64,000 bases of DNA from Hippasteria phrygiana (Eukaryota > Echinodermata > Asteroidea > Valvatida > Goniasteridae): positions 1,116,001 to 1,180,000 of the forward strand of contig JAZGUH010000005.1 in NCBI GenBank assembly GCA_037893225.1. Reading direction: 5' to 3'. Position 1 is the stretch's first letter, and the number at the start of each line of letters is the position of its first letter. Shown piece after piece: positions 1 through 11,671 of the stretch. The notes below the pieces were generated by a model, which worked only from the letters and a program-made list of their open reading frames with translations, was not told where the DNA came from and did no database searches. The position numbers and the translations under genes are program-made.

Positions 1-344
1 GTTGTTTGTCACATAAAACCAATGGCACTCCATACACATAACTGTACAGGGAAACTTTGGATACAGTTCTCAAAATATTGTAATGGTGACACATGAATTT
101 TGTATAGCACCATTGGAAAGATCCGAGCAAGCTCTTTCCGTTGGTATATAAATCATGTATGCACAGCGCAAAACACAAGCTGTTAGCACTAAAGTTCGTA
201 GAAACATGGTAAATATAATTGTTGTTTGGATACTCTGGTGTGTGGTTTCCTTGTTAAGTAAACTCGACATTAGTAAGCAACCGGGTGCTGTGGCTTGTCA
301 AGTAAACTGACATTGCTAAGGAAAGATTTAACAGCCAGTCATGC

Positions 345-435
345 AAACACATTGACACAAAATAACAAAAGTATTCTGGTTCCAAACATTGCATTGACGT
401 CATCACTTCAATACTCTATTGAATTCTGCGAATTA
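345..435. repeat. Fragment of the foldback repeat at 7440-7955
   Basis: TATTCTGGTTCCAAACATTG then CATTGACGTCATCACTTCAATACTCTATTG recur at 7632-7685 with few changes. No arms are present here. Confidence 0.55.
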
Positions 436-805
436 TAGGTAGCCATGTGGGTCACACATGTTAATTAACGCAAGAAAAAATAACCACAGAAATTCTGGGA
501 TCGCACGGGTTGTTTATTGTGTGAGTAGAGCAACGCAGAAGAATCCCAAATATGATGCGTCTGTTATTAAGGTCGTCTGGTCAACTTGTCAAAATATTCG
601 TCAGATATTGCTGATTATTGCAGCTATAGTCCGTGCTATGACTGAAAATATTCAGTGGATTTTCCCCTACTAACGAAAAATGGAAGGAAACTATATTTAT
701 GAACGAAACAAAAACGCTCAGTACACTCTGCGTAGTACGGAGCTCTAGAAGTGCCACCCGGCTTGTTGAGATCCTGACATATTCTATCTCGGGATGGCGA
801 TTACT

Positions 806-1110
806 GGCAAGATGACGACATCCTCTGATAATTTATCACCGGATGACGACATCCTGAAAGTAGGATGACGACATCCTGAGACAATTTATCACGGGACGAC
901 GACGTCCTCAAAGTGGGATGACGATTGTGGGATGACGACATTCTGATAGACGGAAGTCGACATCATTCTATCTTTTAAAACATAATGACAGCTTACACGA
1001 TACTGTGTACGATAATGTCCGGAACTTATAAATTATATCAGGATACCGACTTCCTGCTACCAGATGTCGTCATCCCGTGATAAATTATCACAGGATGTCG
1101 TCATCTTGCC
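806..1110. repeat. Inverted repeat built of GGATGACGACATCC words
   Basis: Left arm GGCAAGATGACGACATCCTC, TGATAATTTATCACCGGATG; right arm is the inverse ending CATCTTGCC. The left half also repeats GGATGACGACATCCTG in tandem (841-925). Related words recur at 6765-6870. Confidence 0.65.
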
Positions 1111-1189
1111 TGTAATATGTCGTGATCATATGGGTACATCATTGGCTGTAGAGCATGACGTAATAAGCAGGCAGACTAGTCAACAATGA

Positions 1190-1640
1190 TTTATGGATGT
1201 TCCATGAGTGATAATATGGCGGATGCTGGCTATAGTTTTTCGTACAGCGCTCAACGACCAATAAACTATCCAGATTTGTATACATGGAGATCAGTGGGTC
1301 CGCCGTAGACACAAACAATGGGACTGCATACGCGGTAGAATTTTCTACCGAAAATGCGTCCAATGGGCCAAGAACTGATATAATTTTTGGTTTCTTCATG
1401 ATTGTAACATGATTGTTTGGCTTGGTGAGAAACTCTTGAAATGCCTAAGGAAAAAGATACTAAAAAACTACATTTGCAGGGATTCAGAAGGCCGTGTTCA
1501 TCACTATCCATTTGAATCTTCATATACACGAATTCCAGCACGCGTTCTACTTACGCCAATGCAGTCTTGGAGAAGCATTGTTGCAAGTATTGCCGCTACA
1601 TCCGCCATCTTACCGTGCCCAAACAATACGTTTGACAACA
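1190..1640. repeat. Copy of the CCACTGATCTCCATG foldback family, disrupted
   Basis: On the minus strand CCACTGATCTCCATGTATAC, AAATCTGGATAG, TTGGTCGTTGAGCGC and CATCCGCCATATTATCACTC match 26596-26700. A second piece, ATCCGCCATCTTACCGTGCC at 1600-1620, matches 14745. The right side stops at the MITE starting at 1642. Confidence 0.55.
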
Positions 1641-1641
1641 T

Positions 1642-1910
1642 GGGGCCAATTTCACGGAGCTCCTTAGCACAAAAATATGCTTAGCAACAAAAAGTCTTGC
1701 TTAGTTAAAACAGGTTACCAGCCAAAAGGTCATGGGATTTTCATGCTATTAAGCAAACAACAGCTGAATGCCAGCCACAAGCGATACACTTCACATCCAA
1801 ATTTGGTTGGTAATCCTGTCTTTATATATACCATAGAGCATGTATATACCAAGGAAGACTTTTCATGCTGAGCAAATTTTTGTGCTTAGCATCGCCGTGG
1901 AATTGGCCCC
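1642..1910. mobile_element. GGGGCCAATTTCA-ended MITE, 269 bp
   Basis: Ends GGGGCCAATTTCACGGAGC and CGTGGAATTGGCCCC, with TTAGCACAAAAAT and its inverse just inside. The interior has AAACAGGTTACCAGCC and GCAAACAACAGCTGAATGCC, as in the 49350 copy. Confidence 0.75.
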
Positions 1911-3022
1911 AGATTATATATGTACGTCCCTAGATTGGCTTTATATGACGGCGAAGAAATTTAACATGTCAAAGTAGAATTCATTAAACTATGGCAGAGC
2001 AATCATCAACGCCCGTTTCTCAAACAAGACTTATTAAGAGTCGAATCCGAAAGTCTAATTTCCAGGGGATAATAAATCGAAAGTGTCATTTGTTTCTAAT
2101 CGTCTGCGTTCCGGACGCAGAGAGCACTCACTAGCTTGCTTGGCCCAAGCTATTTGCGCCCGGCATGCCAATGATACCATCATTAAGACACTTAGTAAGT
2201 ACCCCGGGTACCGGTACCTTAACAGGCTTTCTTCAGTCCTGTTGTTGTTCGTAAAGAGTTTGATGAAAATAGGACCGTTCACGCAGAACTATGCTATCTG
2301 GATATTTACGTGATTAACTTTTGCTTATTATTTTCTGCTCCGCACAGTAATTTGTTTTCTTCCAAAGCTACGGTAAATACGAACTAGTTTTCTCGGGCAA
2401 GTAAAATATTGTATCGCTTCTACCCGTAAATAGAGCGGTTATTTTGGCCACAAAATGCAAGGAGATTTGGCGCGTGTACTGCTGGGCTCATAGTATTCGC
2501 CCTGTGCACGGTTTCGCCATATTGAAACTAGAGCGAGGCTATACCCATACACTGCCTCTTTTGCGTCGTAGATGTGTACGGTATGCGTCATAAATCGTTA
2601 GATACAATCTTAATTCATGTTCATGCTGCAGAACTTGAGCAATTCTGCCGACGACACAATCTTCCGCATCATGTGTGTCTCGTGGGACGAAGGAAATAGG
2701 TGAAAACGTGTGAAAGTCTTGCATATACCTGCAAAATGTGTATAAACCTAAAAAAGCCGGGGGCGGAATCCTCCCCGGCTCTGTTTTTTTCGCGTGGAGC
2801 TTTTCTGAGTTTTTCGGCTATAGGCAGATTTTGACACCATGTTTATATACGTCCGAGGACAAGAGGAGAAAGAAAATACAAAGGAACTTTTCAGTCCTCG
2901 CAAGTCCGTCTTTTGTTGAAATCGGTCCTCGGAAGTAAAAATACGTGCTTAGTCTATGGGGTTGGGTTATATTAAAGGACAATAGGAACCACAAAGCATT
3001 GTCCTCTGAAGTATTGGGAAAG
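1911..3022. other. Gene-free stretch, nothing recognised
   Basis: Short ORFs only, no shared repeats noticed. A self-complementary GCCGGGGGCGGAATCCTCCC CGGC hairpin lies at 2757-2780. Confidence 0.5.
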
Positions 3023-3035
3023 TATGTGTGTGTGT

Positions 3036-3053
3036 GGGGGGGGGGGGGGGGGG
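3036..3053 (+). repeat. (GT)n followed by an 18-base G run
   Basis: A short TG run from 3023 passes into 18 consecutive G. Confidence 0.95.
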
Positions 3054-3789
3054 TACTGTACATTTCTGACGGTGGGTGAAAACTGCCGTGATCGCTTCAA
3101 TTACCTTGTAAGCCTACGTTGAAACCATACTTCCACAGAACATTTTGCGGTGTGTATAATGCACCAAAACTACAACACCCTCTGATTAATTGGAATGAAA
3201 TTTTGCACAGGTAATTGTCATAGATATCCTCATTTGCATACTTAATTTCATTACAAAAAACGTTACTGTTTGGTCGGGATCTGGGGCGCAATACGCCTCT
3301 CTCTGGCTGTGAGTGGCCAGAAAAACGGCTCTTTGAGGGTTGAAAGAGAAGTGAGTAAAAGAATAAACACGTATTGTCAGGAAAAATGCATCTGAACGTT
3401 TGTGTTCTCCAGAAATAGCACATTGAATTATCAAGCGGTCTGTGGTAATTTTTCGAAGGGCGTCCGTGATACTGAAGAAGAAAATAAATGGGTGCATTAA
3501 AAAATGATGCATTGGTTGGGTACGGCCGTACGGATGAGGCAATGGTGGGTAAAAGGGGAATTTATTGATGGGCGTGTCGTAACTAGTTCTTTGATTTACG
3601 AGTCCCGAAATTGGGTTGTAGGCCTATTCAGAACTGTCAGTGACTAATAGCAAAGGAGCGTCTGTTGATTTGATTAATGGATTGACTGTCTGGGATGGGA
3701 TTTTCTTGAGAGTTCTTGTTCCTCTTTTGGTGATAAAAGCATTTGACAAACGTGGGGTCAAATTTGTGGATTTTTTTAATTTTATTTTT

Positions 3790-4085
3790 TTATTCTTTCT
3801 TGCAATGAAAGCGCATATCGCCCAGAATGATATTCTAGGAAACCGCAGGGAATCAGGAAGGAACTGCAATGAAAAAATATGGGGGGTTAAATTTACCCAA
3901 TTGTTGGTGAAAACTGCAACTACCCAAAATAAACTCTCATCCGGTTGTGTTCAAATAGATTTACCCAAATTTTGGGTAGTTACAGTTTTCACCAACTTTT
4001 GGGTAAATTTAACCCCCATGGTTTTTCAGTGTGAAAACCCAATCCACAGGTTTATACAATTCGGCCCTGGTTTATACACTAGGCC
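3790..4085 (-). mobile_element. SINE copy (family 2), split by a MITE
   Basis: Left piece AATGATATTCTAGGAAACCG (3829 on) and right piece TGAAAACCCAATCCACAGG (4032 on) are contiguous in the copy at 30437-30640. The family has a tRNA-like B box at its head in better preserved copies. Joining order shows the SINE is older than the MITE. Confidence 0.6.
3867..4031. mobile_element. CAxTG-ended MITE, 165 bp, inserted in a SINE
   Basis: Left arm GGGGGGTTAAATTTACCCAA, TTGTTGGTGAAAACTGCAAC; the right arm is its near-exact inverse ending CCATGGTTTTTCAGTG. TG on both sides may be the target duplication. The interior GGTAAATTT/TTTGGGTAG differs from the GGTGTTAA family, but the outer end is the same type. 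Confidence 0.75.
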
Positions 4086-4184
4086 AAACTGAATCCCCTT
4101 CAACATTAGGCAGTCCATCGGTTATCAAAGTAAGAGGACAAACCAGTAACGACAGGTGTGTTTGCCGTTAATCGAGGCAATGGC

Positions 4185-4384
4185 CAGGGGGCGGATCTAG
4201 CCTTTCATTTAGGGAGGGGTTGTACCCGCCTATACCGCTACAGTGTACAGTGTATGGACCAGCGGTACACCACTGGTAACAAGGATGTGGTTTAGCATTG
4301 CTTATCACAACTTTGCTCAGCAGCCCGGGGGGGGGGGAGGGGCTGCAACCCCTGCAACCCCCACCCCCTCTAGATCCGCCCCTG
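4185..4384. mobile_element. hAT-like short element, 200 bp
   Basis: Ends CAGGGGGCGGATCTAG and CTAGATCCGCCCCTG are inverse. CAGGGGCGGATC-type ends are common in hAT non-autonomous elements. No clear 8-base target duplication was found, so class is tentative. The interior has a G-rich tract at 4326-4340. Confidence 0.55.
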
Positions 4385-5264
4385 ATGGGACTTCGCAGCT
4401 TTTAGTACCTTATGTCCCCGAGCCCCCAAAAAACAAGGCTCCGGATCTTCTCTGGCAGATAGGCGGACTATTCCTACGAACAGAAAAAACACCACACACG
4501 CAAGGTTGACGCGGGCCGATGACGAGCAAAAGTGCTACGACTGAAAGTACTAAATTAGTCAAGTTCTCCCCGCTTTGAAACGAGGATGTCCATTTTATTT
4601 CGCAGAATGACTGAAAGTCCGTTGGCTATTGTCACAGCAAACGTTTGAAGAGTGATACACAACACGCTGGGCAATGTCGTCGTGTCACGCGCCCGCGGGG
4701 CCGGGCCGGCACGGGGTAAACACACGCGCTTCTCGTGATCGATTCTCAATCGCTCGATAAAAAAAATACAATTTGGTAAAGGCCATTTTAACATTGTTAA
4801 CGAGAAAGGGTCGTGCGCCGGAATGCTGTGTGTATGGATGTCTTTAGAGGTGGGCAATGCTAGAAGTCGATGTTAATTTCATTTGGGCGGGACGAAGTGA
4901 GTGATTTTGAGCAGTTGTGATTATTAGCTGGCAAGTGAATGGGGTGATGAACTCCAAACACGGTAGGGGAGGTACGATCGATGGTAAAGAAATGAATGGC
5001 GGGGTCAGTGGCCGGGGTCAGTGGCCGAGGCCAACCCGTGAGGCATTTCCCCATTGGCTTATCGCCAAACGTATATGTACGAAACAGCCAATGGACGACC
5101 GCGATAGAGACAGACAGGCAGGCAAACGAATGGCGGATTCAGAGTCTAGATCTTGAGGGGAAAATGCGTTTCAAACTGAAGTAACAAAAACGAACACCAA
5201 ATAATTGTTACTATACAATCATAGTGACGTCACATGAGAGTTACAAACTGCAAGGCAGACCCGT
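4385..5264. other. Gene-free stretch, nothing recognised
   Basis: Includes a short GC-rich piece at 4688-4720 (CGCGCCCGCGGGGCCGGGCC) and a 12-base direct repeat GTCAGTGGCCGG at 5006-5030. No gene evidence. Confidence 0.5.
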
Positions 5265-5520
5265 GCATGCGGCACCTATACGTAGCCTGAGCCTAAACGT
5301 AGCCCGGGGAATGTAGCCTACTGTACCCTATAATGTAGGCTGACATCTAAATATTGCCCAAAACCAAATTCGTGTACACAGCACCTATAAGTTTAGACAA
5401 GACTTGATGTACCCTGAGCCATGTACCCAAATGTAGCCCGAGCGCTAAATGTTGCCCCAACCCTGTACCTCAATGTAGTCCAATACCTAAAAGTAGCTCC
5501 AACATGTACCTAATGAATGC
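5265..5520 (+). repeat. Degenerate minisatellite, CCTAAATGTAGCCC type
   Basis: Units of about 20 bases built around CACCTATACGTAGCCTGAGC, TACCCAAATGTAGCCCGAGC, CTAAATGTTGCCCC and TGTACCTCAATGTAGTCC. Its inverted counterpart is at 36398-36590. Confidence 0.65.
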
Positions 5521-5612
5521 CGAGCCTTAAATTTACACAAAAATGCTATACAAGTTTTGCGATTTATAAAATAATTGTTCCCAACACAGGAAGATCTAAT
5601 TCATAAAGTCTA

Positions 5613-5721
5613 CACTGCAAAAACTGTGGTGTTAATCTAACACCATGTGGTATTTATATTGGGCGAGTGGTCCAATATAAACAGCACATGGTGTTAATTT
5701 AACACCACCGTTTTTGCAGTG
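5613..5721. mobile_element. CACTG-ended MITE, 109 bp
   Basis: Ends CACTGCAAAAACTGTGGTGT and its inverse, with TA on both sides (5611-5612 and 5722-5723). Almost the whole element folds on itself: GGTGTTAATCTAACACC near the left end mirrors the right. The TA duplication suggests a Tc1/mariner-like source. Confidence 0.8.
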
Positions 5722-5723
5722 TA

Positions 5724-6730
5724 TAGGGCCGACGCATAGACATTAACAATTTCACCTTCTGTGAAGAGTCGAGTTTTCCCAAAGACAGCAATATTCACCC
5801 CTTAAATAGAAATAAAACAGTGACATGTGAAGTTTGTATCTCATTTGAACTCTGGTGAAATTGTAAGACACAATCTCCCCTTTTCCTCACATAGAGCCCA
5901 GCCACAAATACGAAATTAGACACATGTTATAAAAACGGGGAAAGTGACAAAATTACACGCCAGCAAAAAAGTCAAGCAAGAACGTAGCCCACCGCCCCCC
6001 ACACACAGACAGATGGGCTGACAACCTAAAGAGAAACGGGTATAGACAAGTGAGTTGTGATTTAGTAGACTGGCTCATGGAAATTTAATCCCAGAGCGGT
6101 ACATTTAAACATCATGCCCCCACGTCCAATTTCAACTGCACAGGGCTCGTCTAGTAAACCTGAATTCTAAACAGTCCCAAGGGAAAAAGGCGAAATCGTA
6201 AATGAAGCTTCTTGTAGCAGAATGACACCATATTAGACGGACGACAGACGGTAGCGACATGTCGGATTGATTGCATTCTCACCCATTTTTCATCCAAATA
6301 ATAAACCTCGCGACGGACGATTTTTGTGTGTACGTGTGTGCATGTGTGTTGCGTATATCTGGCAGAATTTTTAGGTGCGTGTCCAAGTGTTCAATCAAAT
6401 ATTCCCAACACTTAAAAGCACGAAAGATAAATTGGAACAGCGAGGCCCCCAAGCCTGTCTGGCCCGGGGTAGGAGCTGATCAAACACTCACGAACACGGT
6501 CAATAAATTTGGAGTGGATTTGTACAAAGGCTTGACAAATGTCATCGCCAGCGACTTTTGTTTTACCACGGCTTCTAAGTACACGTATTGGTTAACAGCT
6601 AATGTAACAGGCGACACGAATATCTGAGTCCGTACATATGGTGGGGTATCACCACGAGAGCGATTGGCGTCGGTAACGCGAGAAGCTATGGTGAGACTGC
6701 ATTATGGTGGGTGGAAGTGCCAGAGATCTC
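5724..6730. other. Gene-free stretch, nothing recognised
   Basis: The longest ORF (118 codons at 6271) has no recognisable domain and begins in a GT-rich run. Confidence 0.5.
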
Positions 6731-6870
6731 TACTCTGAACAGATAGTCGGGATGCTGAGATATTTTATAGCAGGATGACGACATTTAACAAGAATATATA
6801 GACATCGTCAGGATACTTCCACATCCTGCCCAAGATAACTTACAAGGATCTCGACCTCCTTGAAGTACAA
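6731..6870. repeat. Diverged GGATGACGAC repeat fragment
   Basis: GGATGCTGAGATATTTTATA, GCAGGATGACGACATTTAAC, CTTCCACATCCTGCCCAAGA and GGATCTCGACCTCCTTGAAG follow the same plan as the array at 806-1110, in decayed form. Confidence 0.45.
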
Positions 6871-6989
6871 TGACATGAAACCCGACTAAATTTTCATGGG
6901 ACGTAGGCAGTAGGCTTTCATCTTCCCAAGACAATGTATTCCTGAAATTACTCATCACTAAAACGGAAAAATACACAGTAAAAGTGTGG

Positions 6990-7252
6990 TAGAGTACCTT
7001 GGTCCAATGATTACGGTGTGACTCATGTGGAGTGGTACGCGGGTTCGAATCCTGCCGGGTGATTCTGGTGCTCATGTGCTTTGGCAAGACACTTTACTGC
7101 AATTTTCTCTCCACCCGGGAGAGTGCCTGTGAGAGTAGAAGACTAGCCGATCTCGCGAACTTCTCATGGCCTGATGACCAGGGGTAAAAATTGTGAAGCG
7201 CTTTGAGACATTGTATAAAGGGCTATCGACACTACTGTTATTGTTATTAAAA
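6990..7252 (+). mobile_element. tRNA-derived SINE (family 1)
   Basis: Head with B box GCGGGTTCGAATCCTGCC (7039 on), a middle block GGCAAGACACTTTACTGCAA then TTTTCTCTCCACCC, and a tail GAAGCGCTTTGAGACATTG...ATAAAGGGCTAT ending in TTATTGTTATTA. Confidence 0.7.
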
Positions 7253-7299
7253 CGTGAATGCACCTCATTCAACTCTGTACTATTGTAGACCCACCCTCA

Positions 7300-7437
7300 T
7301 ATGCACTCTGTACCATTTCTGTGGAGGCAGGAGCTCCGATGTTTGAGGGCAACAAAGAGTCCCAACAAGTCATTGAGTCGTAAAATCCTCTTACTAAAGA
7401 CAGCTGGGGTCAGTACAATGACCTGTGTGGGATGAAA
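7300..7437. repeat. Dispersed repeat, copy 1
   Basis: Shares with 56697-56850 the blocks TGTGGAGGCAGGAGCTCCGA, CAACAAGTCATTGAGTCG, TCTTACTAAAGACAG and CAGTACAATG. No terminal structure is seen. Confidence 0.55.
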
Positions 7438-7439
7438 CA

Positions 7440-7955
7440 ATAAGCCAGTTCGGTATTTCAACTGCGCATGTGCACAATGACAGTTATCCCGAATGTCCCG
7501 TGACCTAACGCACGTGTTAAATAAGCCAGTGCGGTATCTCAAAGGTCAAAGGTTATTCGGGGATTTAATAGGTACCGAAGTCTGACGTCAGTTGCCGCGG
7601 CAATGGTTCCAAACACATGCAGTTTAGAATGTATTCTGGTTCCAAACATTGCATTGATTGACGTCACCACTTCGGTACTCTATTGCTGACGTAATGTCAC
7701 ACCATGTTACGCGAGCGCCCATTCTGATTGAATATAACATGGCGCGTTGTGCGACCACCTTTTGCGTTCACACGCGCGCGTTAGGCCACGCGGGTCATTC
7801 GGGATAAAATGTCATTGTGCACATGCGCAGTTAAAAATACTACCGAACTGGCTTATTCAATCAGAATGGGCGTTTGCATAACATCGCGTGACATTACGTC
7901 AGCAATTTTATCCGAATAACCTTTGACCTTCGAGATACCGAACTGGCTTATTTCA
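7440..7955. repeat. Nested foldback with ATAAGCCAGTTCGG arms
   Basis: ATAAGCCAGTTCGGTATTTC with AACTGCGCATGTGCACAATG at 7440 is mirrored at 7770-7858. ATAAGCCAGTGCGGTATCTC with AAGGTCAAAGGTTATTCGG at 7522-7560 is mirrored at 7905-7952. A middle piece CAATCAGAATGGGCG / CGCCCATTCTGATTG forms a third pair. Two or more insertions of one arm type are the simplest reading. Confidence 0.6.
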
Positions 7956-10900
7956 GACAAATGATGAATAAATGTGAATAAATTAGTATCCTGATGAAAA
8001 AAAAACTATGTCGACAGTTTAGGTGTAATGTGTCATACTGAGGTGAAATATCTTAGGATGACACTTTCAAAGCTTTGTAAGTAAGGTGGCGATTAAAGGA
8101 GCTTTGAAGAAAATCTCACATTCCAAGATTTTGCTATGAAAAATTCAGTTACTGTTATTCGTAATTCGTAACTGAAAGGGGATTTTTCCTTCAAAATTGG
8201 TAGTTTGATGTCCGTTTTGGTATTCATGGTCATGCACCCGTCTTTGTCGCACTGGGTCTAAGCATGAAGGTCTAACCCCATCTTTAGGTTCCGCCTCAAA
8301 CATTTCCACATCTTCATCTTCCCTTTCCCAAAAGCCCGAGCCCTTGAACTGACAACTGCGACGCAACCTTACCCGGTATAAGCATCGATCGCAAGAGGAA
8401 ATCTAGCGGCGGAAGGAGCCGGCATTACGCCGACACCTCCTCCCTGGTGGCAATTTCACCGAGGTGCATTAAGTTATAGCGCCGAATCAAGTCTCGTACA
8501 CGCGGCAGGTTGTGAAGTGCGTATGGAGGGCAGCCGGTCTGTATTTACTGAGATCCCACCTTATAGCTTATGGTGAATAAAAAGCCCTAGAATCCATTGG
8601 GTGGCGGGATGAGTGAATGGCTTTATCGACCAAAAGACTGGAGTGAGTGAAAGGGCGGGCCATTTGTGAGAAAATGACGGTGAAAAGAACGTGGCACCGT
8701 GGCGCTTGGGCTGAGAGACGTGTGGAATGAGTCGCCGGAACTGGAGCATCGAGTGGTGCAAATGAAGTGAAAGGCCCTCAACTCTCTAGCCTGCTTCGAC
8801 GAATGGAGTTTGCTGTCAAGCCTCCCACAGGAAGATCCACTTAAGCTCTGTATCTGGTCCTCAATTCCCACTTCCAGTCAACTTGGCCACCGACTTTTTA
8901 GTCAAGTCTTTGCGACTTCACAAAGTCTGGCGCAGATTGGTTGATAGAATCTTGTTCCACAACGCTGACGGGCCGTACAAATCCAATTAAATACAACGAC
9001 CCACAAAGTGCCGCTCTTGAAAAGTTAAGTGTGGAGCTAAACAAAAAAACGCGATGAAATCAGTTCATATGAAGATAAGATGCATTCTTCAATTTTTTTG
9101 TTCAAATGACGTGGGAGGGGATTAGTGGCGTTCCTGTGTGGGTGGGTATAGGATTTCTTCTCAGCTTGGACAGCTATTATTAAGTGGCTCCAGTTTCCCC
9201 CCGTATTTTTTTAATGGGGTAAGGGTGACAGCTGTGAAGTGATGGCACTTTCAAGTATTAAAAATGCTCCCCATTGGGCCAAATTGCCTCCTCCCTCTCC
9301 CGCTCGATACGCCACTGATCCATAGCAAGTTTTCGCAACTACACACGAGAGTTGTACCTTGAATTCATCAAGCAAAACAACTGTTTCCTTTCCCCTGGTA
9401 TAAAAAAAAAAATCCTTCCGCCTAAAATTAACAGTTTGCTCAATTCCAAAATCACAGCCGAATAACGTCAATCGATGCCTGACTTTAATTTTCGCCCTCA
9501 CGTTTGAACGACAGTTGCCGATTCCCGAGACCAAATAGACTGACTTCTGAAATGTAACATGGGTCCGGCGGCTATGCCCCCTTGAATCGGGAACAAAATA
9601 TGTACGGGAAATTAAACGGAACGGTCGGCCGGTTATCAAAGCTACGGTATTCGTCGGTTGGCGCCTCCTAATTCTTCCTGCATCCCCATCGGATTTATCT
9701 GACAAAAATTCCATCAGCCTCTTCCTTGTTAATATACTCCCCCAGCCATGCCTGGCAGAAACATTCAGAGCCTCTTGGACCCGATTGTTTAGATGGAAAT
9801 ATTTTATAAACATCTGTGAAGACAATAATCCAAACATGTGGTGCAGGTCTAATTTTCCTTTTTAGGCCGCCCTTATTAGATTACTTGAGTACGATGAGCC
9901 AAACAGATTCTTCGAAACAAATTGGGTTAAAAACTCGTTCTCTTGTTCTTATGCGCGGAAGGACTATTAAACAACGTCAGAATACCCTCCAACCTTATGG
10001 AAAGTCACGATTGTATTGTGTACCAAACATCATTTTAAAACCTAATTAGGTCTAACTTCTTTCTTGGGCTTTACTCTGAAGCTTTCTTCTGGCGAGTGTT
10101 GCTAATGTGCTCCTATGACATAAAGTTGCACAAAAGTAAATCAACTGCTGTAGAGCCAAATGATATACGCCAAATTCCATAATTCAGGAAAAATACTTAG
10201 GACTCTCTGATGTGTTTGAGGCACCCATCAAATTAAGGCTTATTTCATCATTTTTCAGTTTCTGTTCAATTTTATGGGGATTAATCGATGACTTTTGGGA
10301 GAAATGTCCATCCAAAGATGATCCCCCTAAAAGTAGTTCCGTAGCTCATCGCCAGCTTGAAAGATGATGCCTACGCTCCATTGCAAAATAGAGCACTTTT
10401 AGGGCCCAATTTCATCCGAATTTCACAGTAATACAAGCAGGCAGTCCTGTGCACCGCTTCCAACCTTCTCTGTTACAAACCCTCAAGTTCATGGCCCACA
10501 AAATGCTCTAACAGTCAACAAAATATAACTTGGGTATAGGTATCACTTCAATGGGTAACTTAAAACATAAATCCTGCATGCATGAGCTTTCGTATAGTAT
10601 ACAATTACTTTATCATATAATTGTGTTCTACACAAGCGATGCACCAGCACATTTACGTCTCAGAAAATGCTTACATGTCCAGCGGCGGCGATTTCTCGTC
10701 AAGGTTGGGGAAGGTGAAAAAACACAGCCAACAAAAATTGCTAATTGTTTTGTACTCGGTGTCTCTTGTGTATCCTGAGAAATTGTTGAAAATGTGTGCT
10801 GATCTTTGTGTATAGGCTATTCTGGTGCATACTGGTGCATGTAAAAGCCAATGACCCATAAAATGTAAATGGGGGGTGGGGTAACTGCCACTGCCGTCCC

Positions 10901-11671
10901 CTCCCCAAAAAATATTGTCCCTGTCCCCCCGGGATCGCCGACCATGTTATTTTCATGACAGTTAATCTTTAATTTTATCGATTCTAATACGGGTGAAATT
11001 TAGCGTATAACTGTGCCTGACATTATTTCTAAAAGCGAGAAACAGACGGGCGCTGGCAAGGTTATTGGGCATGTCCGATTTTATGCCGTGTACACAGGAC
11101 GTTTCAAGCAGAAGTGACAAGCAGGTTCTGTTGCTAGCTGGAGCATGAAAGAGGTACAGAAAATTAAAAGCGATCAGCCGGGTTCTTTAAAAGGTGTACA
11201 AAACGGAATCTATCACTAGCTGAAAGGTTTAAGGCCCTCTTAGGGTCAAAAGGAGAACCACATAATGTAGTGTGAGGTCTTTTTTGGATTTTCCAAAGCT
11301 GATGATTTCTCGGGAGAGAAAGGCTTAAAAGAATTCGAAGTAAAACGGATTCACAAACTTTATAAAACATATAGTTCTTACCCTCCAAAGTGTAGGAGTG
11401 TCATTTCTACATTGCATTATGTGTTTTACTGAAGCTATTTTCGTTTAGTTTACTTTAATAGTTTTTTATTTCTCTTTAACTTGTGTCCTTGTTCAGATGA
11501 TGACGACAGCGACGACGACGACGACAATAACCGGCGTTTAGAACGTTTTTTTTTTGTTACACTAAATCACAGCGTTTACAATTATTATTATTATTATTAC
11601 CCAGGCCCGCCCAACAATCATTCCTAAAACCTTCTTAGCTCCCTATACGGAGTAGGCTATACTGCAGTTTC
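7956..11671. other. Gene-free stretch with a 208-codon open frame of no known type
   Basis: The minus-strand frame at 9211-9837 is long, but its product has no family pattern, mixed hydrophobic and basic runs, and no splice or poly(A) context; it is judged accidental. Elsewhere only (ACG)n and (ATT)n microsatellites at 11505-11600. Confidence 0.45.

Noticed and set aside
841..925. CRISPR-like array of GGATGACGACATCC repeats
   Set aside because: Spacers are too short and irregular, the repeats also form an inverted arm, and the setting is eukaryotic.
9211..9837. 208-codon minus-strand open frame
   Set aside because: No family pattern; hydrophobic and basic stretches are mixed as in chance frames.
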